Below are positions 1 through 7,466 of a stretch of DNA of 64,000 bases, piece after piece. The number at the start of each line of letters is the position of its first letter. The first letter of the stretch is position 1. The translations under genes were made by a program, and so were the position numbers. Location: contig DAMCZI010000028.1 of NCBI GenBank assembly GCA_032095175.1, forward strand, positions 4,174-68,173. Direction: 5' to 3'. The notes beneath the pieces are model-generated. The model was not told the DNA's origin and did no database searches. It saw only the letters and a list, made by a program, of their open reading frames with translations. Source of the stretch: DAMCZI01 sp032095175 (GTDB lineage Bacteria > Bacillota > Clostridia > Clostridiales > Caloramatoraceae).

Positions 1-1518
1 TCCATCTTTGTATAACCCTCTTGCAAGTGCTAGCTTCTGATTTTCTCCCCCTGAAAATTCTATACCAGTAGAATCCAATATTTTAAGAAGAGATGTATCT
101 ATTCCCTTTTCTAAAGAATTAATTTTATCTTCCATTCCAGCTTTATAAATACTCTTTATTACCTTTTCTCTATCTATACCACTTTTATCCATAAAGGATA
201 TATTTTCTGCTATAGAAAAAGCAAACATTTTTATTTCTTGAAATACTACTGAAAACAATTTATAGTACTCATTTCTATCAAACCTTGAAATATTTATTCC
301 ATCTAATAATATTTCACCCTCTGTAGGCACATATAACCTGGTTAGCAATTTTATAAAGGTTGTTTTTCCCGCTCCGTTAATTCCTACTATGGCTAATCTC
401 TGACCTTTATTTATTTTAAATGAAATATTCTTAAAAATATTTCTTTCGCTGTTAGGATATTTAAAGGATACATTTTTAAATTCTATTTCATAGGTATCAG
501 CTTTAGGAATGCTTTCATAATCTGAGTTTTCTGTTTTTAAATCCTTGTCCAAAAAATTTCTATAGTCATTTATATAAAAACTCTGTGCATTTATAGAGGC
601 TATATCATCTAATATATTCTGCATCCATCCTGTAAATCCAGCAATTACAGTAGAATACATAACAAAGTTGCCTATACTCAAGTTACCATGTAAGACTCTG
701 TATATTAGATAAATATATACTAACCCTTCTCTAATCAACAAAAGAAAAACATCAACTATTGCCACCTTAAAATACTTGTACTTAATATCCTTATGAACCT
801 TAATTTCTTCTGCCTTAACTCCTTGAAATTTATCTACTATCCACTGGCTCAAATTAAAAATTCGTATATCCTTACCAAAGGCAAAGTTATGCATAATATC
901 ATAAATGTAATTACTTTTTCTGTTCAGTTCTGAAACATCATTCTTTTTTCCATGCTCATATTTTTTTACTCTAGCAGTCAAATAATAAATAACTTGTACA
1001 TTAAATATCAAATATAATAAAACCCATGGACTCAAGGTAAGTACAATTGTTATGTATCCCAGGAATGCAATACCTGAACCAGCTAATGAAAAAAGCTTAC
1101 GAATTACTTCTATACTGCCAAAAGCAGCTTTCTCTGCAGTTTCTCTATCATTTAATGTTTTTGGATCTTCGGTATATTTAAAATCCATACTCATACATTT
1201 TTCTTTTATAAGGCTACCAAACTTAAATGCTATATGCATAAATCTTGGAGCATGCACCCCTTCTAAATATGAATTAAGATAGTTTAATACAGCAGATAAT
1301 ATAAAGTAGAATAATAATATAGTAATCAATACTTCTGCTCTATTAACTCCCATTAGTTCATCAATTAAAAATTTAGGGGCAAATATATTTATAAATGGTA
1401 ATACAGCATTTACTATTGTAAATAAAGCAAAATAGCTTAATACTTTTTTATCCCATTTACAAGTGTTCTTAATCAAAAACCATATATTGTTAATCGCGCT
1501 TCGTTTATTGTTTTCCAT
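1..1518 (-). CDS. ABC transporter, fused permease and ATPase (3' end cut by window edge)
   Basis: This is an ABC-exporter half-transporter read from 1518 down and running off the window before its stop codon. The protein begins MENNKRSAIN and has an N-terminal membrane domain of about 300 residues with several hydrophobic helices. The nucleotide-binding domain follows: Walker A GINGAGKTT, Q-loop FQEIKMF and signature FSGGENQKLALARG are visible. Walker B and the H-loop lie outside the window. The signature is a variant of LSGGQ. It lies 79 bp after the ABC gene ending at 1598 and may be in the same transcript, although a hairpin separates them. Unlike the next two genes it has no obvious partner here, so it may form a homodimer or pair with a gene outside the window. 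Substrate is unknown; peptide or drug export is the usual role of such proteins. Confidence 0.85.
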   Translation of the reverse strand, partial: MENNKRSAINNIWFLIKNTCKWDKKVLSYFALFTIVNAVLPFINIFAPKFLIDELMGVNRAEVLITILLFYFILSAVLNYLNSYLEGVHAPRFMHIAFKFGSLIKEKCMSMDFKYTEDPKTLNDRETAEKAAFGSIEVIRKLFSLAGSGIAFLGYITIVLTLSPWVLLYLIFNVQVIYYLTARVKKYEHGKKNDVSELNRKSNYIYDIMHNFAFGKDIRIFNLSQWIVDKFQGVKAEEIKVHKDIKYKYFKVAIVDVFLLLIREGLVYIYLIYRVLHGNLSIGNFVMYSTVIAGFTGWMQNILDDIASINAQSFYINDYRNFLDKDLKTENSDYESIPKADTYEIEFKNVSFKYPNSERNIFKNISFKINKGQRLAIVGINGAGKTTFIKLLTRLYVPTEGEILLDGINISRFDRNEYYKLFSVVFQEIKMFAFSIAENISFMDKSGIDREKVIKSIYKAGMEDKINSLEKGIDTSLLKILDSTGIEFSGGENQKLALARGLYKDG

Positions 1519-1536
1519 AAATCTTCCCACCCTTAT

Positions 1537-1590
1537 GGATACAACCTCTTGACATTTAAAATTCCTTTAAAATATCAAGAGGCTGGCACC
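1537..1590 (-). repeat. Intercistronic hairpin of the CTCTTGACATTT family
   Basis: Arms containing CTCTTGACATTT and AAATATCAAGAG face each other between two ABC genes. The outer arms (GGTGCCAGCC on the minus strand) closely resemble the long terminator hairpin at 14895-14947. No strong T-run follows, so it may be a weak terminator or an mRNA-processing or stability element. Confidence 0.5.
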
Positions 1591-1597
1591 TCTAAAT

Positions 1598-3367
1598 CTA
1601 TTTACTCCATATTTCTCTCATTTCTTCACAGTTGTCTAAAAGCTCTTCTAAAGTACCCTGGGCTTCAACTTTTCCATCCTTTAGCACTATAATGTTGTCT
1701 GCCCTTTGAAGAGCAAGCTTTTTATTGGAAACTGCTATACATGTTGCTTCTTTTCTCTCAAATAACCTTGTCCATAATTTAATTTCAGTATCTACATCAA
1801 GAGCACTTGAAATATCATCGACTATAAATATTTCTGAACTACGGGCGTACATTCTTGCAACAGCAAGTCTTTGCTTTTGACCTCCCGACAGCTTCGCTCC
1901 CCTTGGACCTACTGTAGTTTCAATTCCATTTTCCAGGGAAGTTATATCATCATCTAATACAGAAGAGTTAAGTATTTCATTTAGATTAACATCCCTTTCA
2001 TCTATTCCAAGTAAAATGTTGTTCTTTACTGTATTGCTAAACAACCGTGGTATTTGAGATGTATATGAAACCCTTGGAGGGGTGAAAAATTCTGATGGAT
2101 TCTCTATATTCTCTCCATTCCAAAACATTTCTCCACTCTGCTTCGGTACTAATCCTAATAGTGTCTTAATTAAGGTAGTTTTGCCAGAACCTATTCTGCC
2201 TGTTATAACAGTAAAGGAGTTCTTCTTAACCTTAAAGCTAATGTCTTTAATCCCTCCGCTACCTTCATAAGCATATGTTAAACCCTTTACTTCTAGTTCC
2301 TTAAGTTTATTTTCACAATGATTATTATATTTTATCTCTGGCATTTCACTCTTTAAATATATATCACTATATTCAGTTAGCTTACTATTTGGTTCTCCAT
2401 TTATAACCTCTGTCATTCTTTCCAAGGAAACTCCTGCCTGTTTATAGGCTACCATAATCTCACCTATAACCTTGGTAGCATTTGATACATAAGGTAGGAA
2501 ATATACAAACAACGCAAAATCACCAACAGTGAATTTTCCCGAACTGATATCTTGTGCTGACAGAAGCAATATCAATCCAGTTCCAATATTTACTGCATTA
2601 TCAAAAACAGAAGTCATGGCTTGATTTAACAATGTATCCTTTAGGGATGCTTTATATCTTCCTTTATTAAGCTCCTTTAAATAATTAAGTATATGTTTTT
2701 CAGCTGTAGCAAGCTGTATTGCCTGTATAGAATTAAAAACTTCTCCCATTGCACCACTTACCCTTGCAGTAGCTTCTCTTGATGCTTTTCTGTACTTTTC
2801 TATTTTTTCTCTAATAGTCCTTGCAATAACTAATATAAAAGCAAGGGGCAAGAAAACCAATACTGTGATTTTCACATTTATACTTAATAATATACCAATT
2901 GATACAATACCAAAAATCATAAAGCCTATGTTATCAATTATCATATCGAAGGTACTTTCCGCTACCTCTGTATCGTCCCTTAAACTGTTTAATGTTTCTC
3001 CCAGGGAAGCAGATGTAGAGTTAGCCTGTGGTTTTTCTAATATTATCTTTAGCATGTTTTTTCTTAAAAGTGATCCTATATAAAATTTATGAAGTACACC
3101 GGCTCTAAAGCCTCCATACATCATTAAGCCTCGTGCCAGTGCAACTGCAACTAACAAAGAACATAATGCCCATAAATTTGAATTTGCAGAAGCTTTATTG
3201 CTTATAGTATCAAAAATACCTTTCAATACTAATGCTGGTATCAATGATGAATTTTGAATAAGTATCCATACCAGTCCATTTGTTAAGCTTAACAAAGGTT
3301 TGTACTTTATTAATTCCCATATAAATTGTCTGGTTTTTATATCTTTAAGCTTTTCTCTAGCGTCCAT
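1598..3367 (-). CDS. Heterodimeric ABC exporter, subunit with degenerate ATP site
   Basis: Fused membrane and ATPase half-transporter of 589 residues. The start is taken at the ATG at 3367, which follows GGAGG and overlaps the preceding gene's stop as TGATG; an upstream TTG at 3373 is the alternative. Its ATPase domain has Walker A GRIGSGKTT and a canonical LSGGQKQR signature. Walker B ends in VDDISSALD, with Asp where the catalytic Glu belongs, and the H-loop His is replaced (AVSNKK). Together with the canonical Glu in the partner encoded just upstream, this is the usual asymmetry of heterodimeric exporters such as BmrCD or TM287/288. It is closely similar in layout to the gene at 28387-30165. 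Substrate is unknown; drug or peptide efflux is inferred. Confidence 0.9.
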   Translation of the reverse strand: MDAREKLKDIKTRQFIWELIKYKPLLSLTNGLVWILIQNSSLIPALVLKGIFDTISNKASANSNLWALCSLLVAVALARGLMMYGGFRAGVLHKFYIGSLLRKNMLKIILEKPQANSTSASLGETLNSLRDDTEVAESTFDMIIDNIGFMIFGIVSIGILLSINVKITVLVFLPLAFILVIARTIREKIEKYRKASREATARVSGAMGEVFNSIQAIQLATAEKHILNYLKELNKGRYKASLKDTLLNQAMTSVFDNAVNIGTGLILLLSAQDISSGKFTVGDFALFVYFLPYVSNATKVIGEIMVAYKQAGVSLERMTEVINGEPNSKLTEYSDIYLKSEMPEIKYNNHCENKLKELEVKGLTYAYEGSGGIKDISFKVKKNSFTVITGRIGSGKTTLIKTLLGLVPKQSGEMFWNGENIENPSEFFTPPRVSYTSQIPRLFSNTVKNNILLGIDERDVNLNEILNSSVLDDDITSLENGIETTVGPRGAKLSGGQKQRLAVARMYARSSEIFIVDDISSALDVDTEIKLWTRLFERKEATCIAVSNKKLALQRADNIIVLKDGKVEAQGTLEELLDNCEEMREIWSK

Positions 3368-5112
3368 CAACAAAGCACCTCCTCTATTCCCTTTTGTAAT
3401 AGAGCAAAATATCTAGAGTTTTTGTCATTTAACAATTCTTCTCTATTTCCATTCTCTATAATTTGTCCATTTTCCAGAATTAAAATATCATCAGCCCTTT
3501 TTACTGTTGCTAATCTATGAGCAATTATTATGCATGTCCTATTTTCAAGAAGCTTTTTCAAAGCTCTCTCCATAACCTTCTCTGTGGCTGGATCTAGTCT
3601 TGAGGAAGCTTCATCCATAATTACAAGAGACGGATTCTTTAAAAACACCCTTATAAAGGCTATTAGCTGTGCTTCTCCAGCTGAAAGGCCGCCTCCCTCT
3701 GATTGCAGCATTGTATCTAAACCATTGGACAGCTTTTCAAACCAATTACTTAGCCCCATGTCATCGATTATTTTAAGAATATCTTCATCCTTTATTTCCG
3801 GATTAAATAAGGTTATGTTATCCCTAACATTTGCACAAAATATTTGCACATCCTGTGTAACATAGGCAACGTTTTGTCTTAAGCTTTCAATTTTAAGCTT
3901 ATTGATGTTTATATCATTAAACTTAATCTCCCCAATTTGAGGGTCATACAATCTAACAAGAAGCCTTGCTAATGTAGTTTTCCCACTTCCTGTTCTACCT
4001 AAAATACCAAGGACTTTACCCTTTGGAAGATTAAAAGATATATCCTTTAAAACCTGTTTCCCATCTTCATATTGAAAACAAATGTTTTTTACATCAATTG
4101 ATAATGCACCCTCTTGAGCAATTTCCTCTGCACCGTCTATTAACTGCGATTTTGTGTCAAATAGCTCCTCAACCCTTTTAATACTTGCACTTGATCTTTG
4201 CAAATCCTCTAATTGAAATCTGATTTGGTCAATTGGTCTTCTAAGGAGTTCAGTATAATTGAATATTATATAAATTGTTCCTATTGATATAATACCTTTT
4301 TTCCACAAATATCCTCCCATTCCCAGAGAAATTGCTGAACCAATAGCAAATAAAACCAATGATGATGTTACCATCTTACAAAACATCAATTCAGATTTTA
4401 ATTGTATTCTATAAAGCTTTCTTAAAAATTTATGATAACAATTAATAAAATAACCTATGGCACCACTTGTACGAATATCCTCATTACTATCAATGCTCTC
4501 TCCTAATAATCCATAAAACTCTGAAGTAACCATTCTGTTTTCACCCCAAACAGGTACTGCCTTCTTTTGAATGTGTATAAATATATATAGTGCTAAAATA
4601 ACAAATATGGTTATTGGGATTCCAACAAGTATACCCTCTCTAAACAGCATGATAAGTATACCAATCATGAGAACCATATTGTTTAAAAGGTTGGGTAGAA
4701 GTTTTGAGAAAAAATTAAATAGTGCTGTTACATCCCCATCTATTCTTTCAATCATTTCCCCCTGCATATGATTTTTGTGGAAATTCATATCCAACTTCAA
4801 ACATTTATCAATCAAATCGATTCTTAACTTATTAGTAGAATTCCATCCAACTACTTGAGCTATATAGGTTGATGTTATAGCCAATATCTGCTGAACAATT
4901 GCTGACCCAATAAAGTATCCAGCTTTTATAATCAATGCTTTTACAGGGACTCCATCCCTTGCTGAGTCAATAAAGCTACCTAGAATTTGTGGCATAATCA
5001 ACTGTAACGCTATACTAGCAGCCGATACAATACCTAAAAATATTACTTGTATTCTTAGTGGTTTTAAGTATTTTGATAAAAGTTTAAAATATGATCTAGT
5101 TTCAAGCTTCAT
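3367..5112 (-). CDS. Heterodimeric ABC exporter, catalytically complete subunit
   Basis: Half-transporter of 581 residues, beginning MKLETRSYFKLL after a GGGGGAG ribosome site. This start gives exactly the length of its paralog at 30165-31910, whereas the longest frame (from 5169) reads back through a terminator. Several membrane helices fill the first ~300 residues. The ATPase domain has Walker A GRTGSGKTT, Walker B VIMDEASSRLDP with the catalytic Glu, and H-loop IIAHRL. Its signature is LSAGEAQ instead of LSGGQ, so the composite ATP sites are unequal when it pairs with the subunit at 1598-3367, with which it is translationally coupled. A terminator sits only ~25 bp before the ribosome site, so expression may depend on read-through from the upstream GNAT gene or on a promoter I cannot identify. 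Confidence 0.9.
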   Translation of the reverse strand: MKLETRSYFKLLSKYLKPLRIQVIFLGIVSAASIALQLIMPQILGSFIDSARDGVPVKALIIKAGYFIGSAIVQQILAITSTYIAQVVGWNSTNKLRIDLIDKCLKLDMNFHKNHMQGEMIERIDGDVTALFNFFSKLLPNLLNNMVLMIGILIMLFREGILVGIPITIFVILALYIFIHIQKKAVPVWGENRMVTSEFYGLLGESIDSNEDIRTSGAIGYFINCYHKFLRKLYRIQLKSELMFCKMVTSSLVLFAIGSAISLGMGGYLWKKGIISIGTIYIIFNYTELLRRPIDQIRFQLEDLQRSSASIKRVEELFDTKSQLIDGAEEIAQEGALSIDVKNICFQYEDGKQVLKDISFNLPKGKVLGILGRTGSGKTTLARLLVRLYDPQIGEIKFNDININKLKIESLRQNVAYVTQDVQIFCANVRDNITLFNPEIKDEDILKIIDDMGLSNWFEKLSNGLDTMLQSEGGGLSAGEAQLIAFIRVFLKNPSLVIMDEASSRLDPATEKVMERALKKLLENRTCIIIAHRLATVKRADDILILENGQIIENGNREELLNDKNSRYFALLQKGIEEVLC

Positions 5113-5137
5113 CTGTGCTCCCCCCTTGCAGTGTGTT

Positions 5138-5179
5138 AAAAAAATAAAGGTATAGATCAGCAAACCCACCTATACCTTT
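5138..5179 (-). terminator. Rho-independent terminator after the GNAT gene
   Basis: The arms AAAGGTATAG and CTATACCTTT are followed on the minus strand by a run of seven T. It ends transcription from the acetyltransferase gene, but lies directly in front of the ABC exporter pair and could act as an attenuator for it. Confidence 0.8.
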
Positions 5180-5202
5180 AAAAATATATCTTATTTGTTC
5201 AC

Positions 5203-5814
5203 CTAACCATCTATAAGCTTTTCAAATGTTTCTACATTATTTACATATTGAGCTTTAAATTCATCTTCCAATATGCTCATTGTTACCATGTCATAATATT
5301 TATGATTGAAAAAACATCCATCCCTTTTTATTCCCTCTCTTTTAAATCCTATTTTTTCATATACATGAATTGCCCTTTTATTAAAAGGAAAGGCTTCCAG
5401 TTCAATTCTGTGCAAATTAAGCATACCGAATGCATAATACAAAGCCAGTTTTATTGCTTCAGTGCCATATCCCTTGTTAAAGTTTTCTTTTTTACTTATT
5501 GCTATTCTTAAATTTGCACTTCTATTGTTTCTATAAATATCATTAACAACTACCTCACCAATCATTTCATCTGTTTCCTTAGAAAAAATAATAAAATCTG
5601 TTCTACTATTATCAGATGCTATTTCTTCTAAATATTTTTCAATTCCAGTTTTATTAAACATTATTTGAGTTCCTGTGAAAATATTTGATTCAACATCACA
5701 TCCATCTAAACTTTTCCAATATTCATCAATATACTCTTTATCAAGCTTTTTCAAATAAACAAGGTTACCATCAACCTCTAAAAAATTCTTTAATGTTAAA
5801 CTCTTCTTTTCCAT
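5203..5814 (-). CDS. GNAT family N-acetyltransferase (RimJ/RimL-like)
   Basis: A 203-residue acetyltransferase starting MEKKSLTLKN after a GGGGGAA ribosome site; the 209-residue frame from 5832 lacks a site. The central acetyl-CoA loop ENFNKGYGTEAIKL matches the GNAT Q/R-x-x-G-x-G/A pattern in degenerate form, and the C-terminal stretch LHRIELEAFPFNKRAIHVYE is the typical RimJ/RimL-type beta5-alpha4 region (N and Y for thiolate protonation and binding). Such proteins acetylate protein N-termini, antibiotics or small amines; the substrate cannot be told from sequence. It lies just upstream of a heterodimeric ABC exporter in the same direction, separated by a terminator. Confidence 0.85.
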   Translation of the reverse strand: MEKKSLTLKNFLEVDGNLVYLKKLDKEYIDEYWKSLDGCDVESNIFTGTQIMFNKTGIEKYLEEIASDNSRTDFIIFSKETDEMIGEVVVNDIYRNNRSANLRIAISKKENFNKGYGTEAIKLALYYAFGMLNLHRIELEAFPFNKRAIHVYEKIGFKREGIKRDGCFFNHKYYDMVTMSILEDEFKAQYVNNVETFEKLIDG

Positions 5815-5852
5815 ACGTAATTCCCCCAACACAATATTAAAAGCCGCTTACT

Positions 5853-5912
5853 ATATGTTTCGCATAAATGATTCTACATTGCTCGACCCTAAACATTTAT
5901 GCGAAATCATAT
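5853..5912 (-). repeat. Short palindromic repeat, copy 1
   Basis: The arms TTTCGCATAAATG and CATTTATGCGAAA form a 13-bp stem with a ~24-nt spacer. Nearly the same sequence (ATATGTTTCGCATAAATG followed by ATTCTA) recurs in inverted orientation at 26977-27032. Both lie in intergenic DNA of minus-strand genes. The rest of 5815-6190 holds this repeat and the terminator at 6127-6176; I see nothing else in it. Confidence 0.65.
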
Positions 5913-6126
5913 TCCTTGATTCATTAATCGTACAACACCCAATGTAAAATCTTTAGTGTGATTAATATAGCTGTGTAAAAGCGATCAAAATCATTCTGCA
6001 ATCAGAATAGTAATTAAAAGGCTTACATTTTAATCACTCCTACAAAAATCATATCATGCCCTAATATGCACATTCAATTACACAAATAATTCTGTATTGA
6101 TTATAAGAGGATAGGAGTATACAAAA

Positions 6127-6176
6127 AAAATAAGCCATATCTAACGAAAAGTTATCCGTTAGAATTGGCTTATTTT
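6127..6176 (-). terminator. Terminator of the first CD3324-like gene
   Basis: Long inverted repeat with arms AAATAAGCCA..TCTAACG and CGTTAGA..TGGCTTATTT, followed on the minus strand by a run of T. It lies 14 bp after the stop codon of the gene ending at 6191 and is symmetrical enough to act in both directions. Confidence 0.85.
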
Positions 6177-6190
6177 CTTAAAATACCCTA

Positions 6191-6469
6191 TTATGAGCAT
6201 AGAGCATTTACTTGACTAATTATTCTTCTTATACTCTGTTCTGAAAGGTAGTATTCCTGTGCTAACTTTACAGCAGTAGTCCCACTTTTATATTTCCTGT
6301 AAATTTCATTATTCCTCACTTTAAGACTACTTCTAATACCACTATTCTCTCCCCAGGCCTTCTGATTTTCATCTTTCCTGGGTACATATATATATTCACC
6401 ATCTACATATTCTTGTATTATTTTTACTATATCCTCAGGTAACACATTTTGTGCCTTAATATATTTCAT
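6191..6469 (-). CDS. CD3324-like small HTH protein, paralog 1
   Basis: A 92-residue protein starting after GGAGGAG with 7-nt spacing. The N-terminal part (KAQNVLPEDIVKIIQEYVDG, then YIYVPRK) and the central WGENSG motif are shared with the proteins at 6755-7024 and 34815-35093. The C-terminal third (LAQEYYLSEQSIRRII) has the look of a helix-turn-helix recognition helix, as in Mor-type or sigma region 4-like proteins. I assign it to the CD3324 family of Clostridia from memory of that family. The role is probably DNA binding, but no target is known to me. It is expressed behind a structured leader with its own short ORF (see 6506-6622) and ended by a strong terminator, so it appears to be a single-gene transcript. 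Confidence 0.8.
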   Translation of the reverse strand: MKYIKAQNVLPEDIVKIIQEYVDGEYIYVPRKDENQKAWGENSGIRSSLKVRNNEIYRKYKSGTTAVKLAQEYYLSEQSIRRIISQVNALCS

Positions 6470-6505
6470 GTCTTAACTCCTCCACTAATTTATATTAGTT
6501 TGAAA

Positions 6506-6622
6506 GCAAAGACTACTAAAAGCCAATGTGCTACAGAGCCTAAAATGTTAACCTCAGCTATTTAAACAGCTTAGGCTCCGAACAAAGCATAGCTGACTTT
6601 GTTGTAGTCTCTGTGCGGAGCT
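6506..6622 (-). ncRNA. Structured leader RNA with competing helices, copy 1
   Basis: On the minus strand a first arm (6622-6602, with GCTCCG and GAGACTACA) can pair either locally with 6587-6574 (CGGAGC) or distally with 6518-6506 (TAGTAGTCTTTGC). The two helices compete for neighbouring bases. A separate hairpin GAGCCTAA/TTAGGCTC joins them. The arm order is the same in the leaders before the two paralogous genes. The distal arm is about 35 nt from the ribosome site of the gene at 6191-6469. I do not recognise it as a known riboswitch class. Confidence 0.6.
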
Positions 6623-6658
6623 GCTTAATTTCCAGATGAATGTATCATTACCCTTCAT
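6554..6658 (-). CDS. Possible 34-codon leader ORF of CD3324-like paralog 1
   Basis: An ATG at 6658 follows a run of seven G (GGGGGGGTGATGTT, 7-nt spacing after the G-run region) and opens a 34-residue reading frame ending in TGA. The peptide begins MKGNDTFIWK. The frame runs through the first arm and the local arm of the leader RNA, so a ribosome on it would decide which helix can form. The peptide is not similar to the leader peptides at 7115-7189 or 35250-35330. It could be fortuitous. Confidence 0.4.
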   Translation of the reverse strand: MKGNDTFIWKLSSSAQRLQQSQLCFVRSLSCLNS

Positions 6659-6754
6659 AACATCACCCCCCCAAAAATTCTAGTTTTATAAAAGTTCTAA
6701 TTTTTAACTTAAACTTATAATATCAACTTAGTGAAATAATTTTCTGTATAAAAT

Positions 6755-7024
6755 CTAATTGTCTTTTGCATATATGATTTTTTTAATACTATCAACTGAG
6801 AGAAAAAATTCTTCCGCTAAACTGCTAATTGCATATCCATTTTTATGTTTACTGCGTATATCTTCATTTCTACTTCTTATATAATCTCGATTTCCAGAAT
6901 TCTCTCCCCACTTCTTTCGCTTTTCCGGTTTTGATGGAATATACACATATCCACCTTGAATATATTTTTGAATCTCTATAACTAAATTATCGGGTAAAAT
7001 TGTCTCAGCATTTACATAATTCAC
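6755..7024 (-). CDS. CD3324-like small HTH protein, paralog 2
   Basis: Paralog of the proteins at 6191-6469 and 34815-35093. I choose the GTG at 7024 as start: it lies 9 nt after AAGGAG and gives an N-terminus (MNYVNAETILPDNLV) aligning with MKYIKAQNVLPEDIV. The ATG at 7033 directly abuts the ribosome site and is too close. The 89-residue protein keeps the VYIPSKP and WGENSGNRD motifs and a C-terminal helix-turn-helix-like segment (SLAEEFFLSVDSIKKII). No terminator is evident after it. It lies in tandem with paralog 1, each with its own leader, which argues for duplication of the whole leader-plus-gene cassette. Confidence 0.75.
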   Translation of the reverse strand: MNYVNAETILPDNLVIEIQKYIQGGYVYIPSKPEKRKKWGENSGNRDYIRSRNEDIRSKHKNGYAISSLAEEFFLSVDSIKKIIYAKDN

Positions 7025-7033
7025 GATGCTCAT

Positions 7034-7150
7034 CTCCTTAAAGTTACTTTAGTTTTAAGGAAACAAAGCCTGTAATTATATATATGGCGATACTAAAACT
7101 TTACTCTGTGCAAACTATCGCCAAGTCATATCTACAGACTTTGCACAGAG
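7034..7150 (-). ncRNA. Structured leader RNA with competing helices, copy 2
   Basis: On the minus strand the arm 7150-7133 pairs perfectly over 11 bp with 7114-7104 (CTCTGTGCAAA with TTTGCACAGAG), or over 10 of 11 positions with 7074-7064 (AAAGTCTGTA-type with TACAGGCTTTG). The two helices share CAAA. A helix GGCGATA/TATCGCC (7122-7116 with 7092-7086) and a hairpin CCTTAAA/TTTAAGG that covers the ribosome site (7060-7034) complete the leader. The sequence differs from copies 1 and 3 in both helices, but the pairings are kept. Confidence 0.6.
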
Positions 7151-7189
7151 CTTTGCATCTTTATCATGTTTTTGAAACCCGCTATTCAT
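7115..7189 (-). CDS. Possible 24-codon leader ORF of CD3324-like paralog 2
   Basis: The ATG at 7189 follows TTGGAG with 9-nt spacing and opens a 24-residue frame (beginning MNSGFQKHDK) ending in TAG at 7117-7115, immediately before the local pairing arm of the leader RNA. It covers the first arm completely. The peptide is not conserved with the other two leaders. Confidence 0.4.
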   Translation of the reverse strand: MNSGFQKHDKDAKLCAKSVDMTWR

Positions 7190-7287
7190 ATTATCACACT
7201 CCAAATGATAGCCTTATATTATAGATAATATCAAATTTTCCATAAGACATCAATTATTAACAGTAGAGTTTATGTTTGCTAACAATT

Positions 7288-7316
7288 TTGACATGTATAA
7301 TTTGTAATGATATAAT
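7288..7316 (+). promoter_or_regulatory. Sigma-A promoter of the ZTP-controlled gene
   Basis: A perfect TTGACA (7288-7293) and a perfect TATAAT (7311-7316) are separated by 17 bp. They stand about 30 bp before the riboswitch aptamer. Confidence 0.9.
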
Positions 7317-7340
7317 ATCGTTAAAAGTTATATTTACAAA

Positions 7341-7408
7341 TCATGTAACTGGCGGAAATGGAATTAACCATAGGGAGCATGATTTTAACAAGTACCGACC
7401 GCCTGGGT
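7341..7408 (+). ncRNA. ZTP (pfl) riboswitch aptamer
   Basis: The sequence contains the hallmarks of the pfl/ZTP motif: GTAACTGGCGGAA at the 5' side, a GGGAGCA segment, and the 3' CCGCCTGGG that forms the pseudoknot. The class senses ZTP/ZMP (AICAR nucleotides), a signal of 10-formyl-tetrahydrofolate shortage. It precedes an AICAR transformylase gene, which consumes ZMP and the folate cofactor, so the biology agrees with the ligand. Confidence 0.95.
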
Positions 7409-7435
7409 AGATATTTTATTTACCCAGGCTTTTTT
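7401..7435 (+). terminator. Terminator of the ZTP riboswitch expression platform
   Basis: GCCTGGGTA pairs with TACCCAGGC, followed by six T. The 5' arm overlaps the CCGCCTGGG pseudoknot strand of the aptamer, so ligand binding should prevent terminator formation and switch the gene on. Confidence 0.93.
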
Positions 7436-7466
7436 GCATTTAATTTTATTTTAGGAGGCAAATTTT

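Noticed and set aside
1598..5112. ABC genes as an iron-siderophore (IrtAB-like) exporter linked to the Fes-like esterase
   Set aside because: No siderophore synthesis genes or specific motifs are present; the asymmetry is common to heterodimeric exporters of many substrates.
6506..6622. T-box or known riboswitch as explanation of the CD3324 leaders
   Set aside because: No AGGGTGGNACCGCG T-box sequence and no match to consensus parts of the riboswitch classes known to me.
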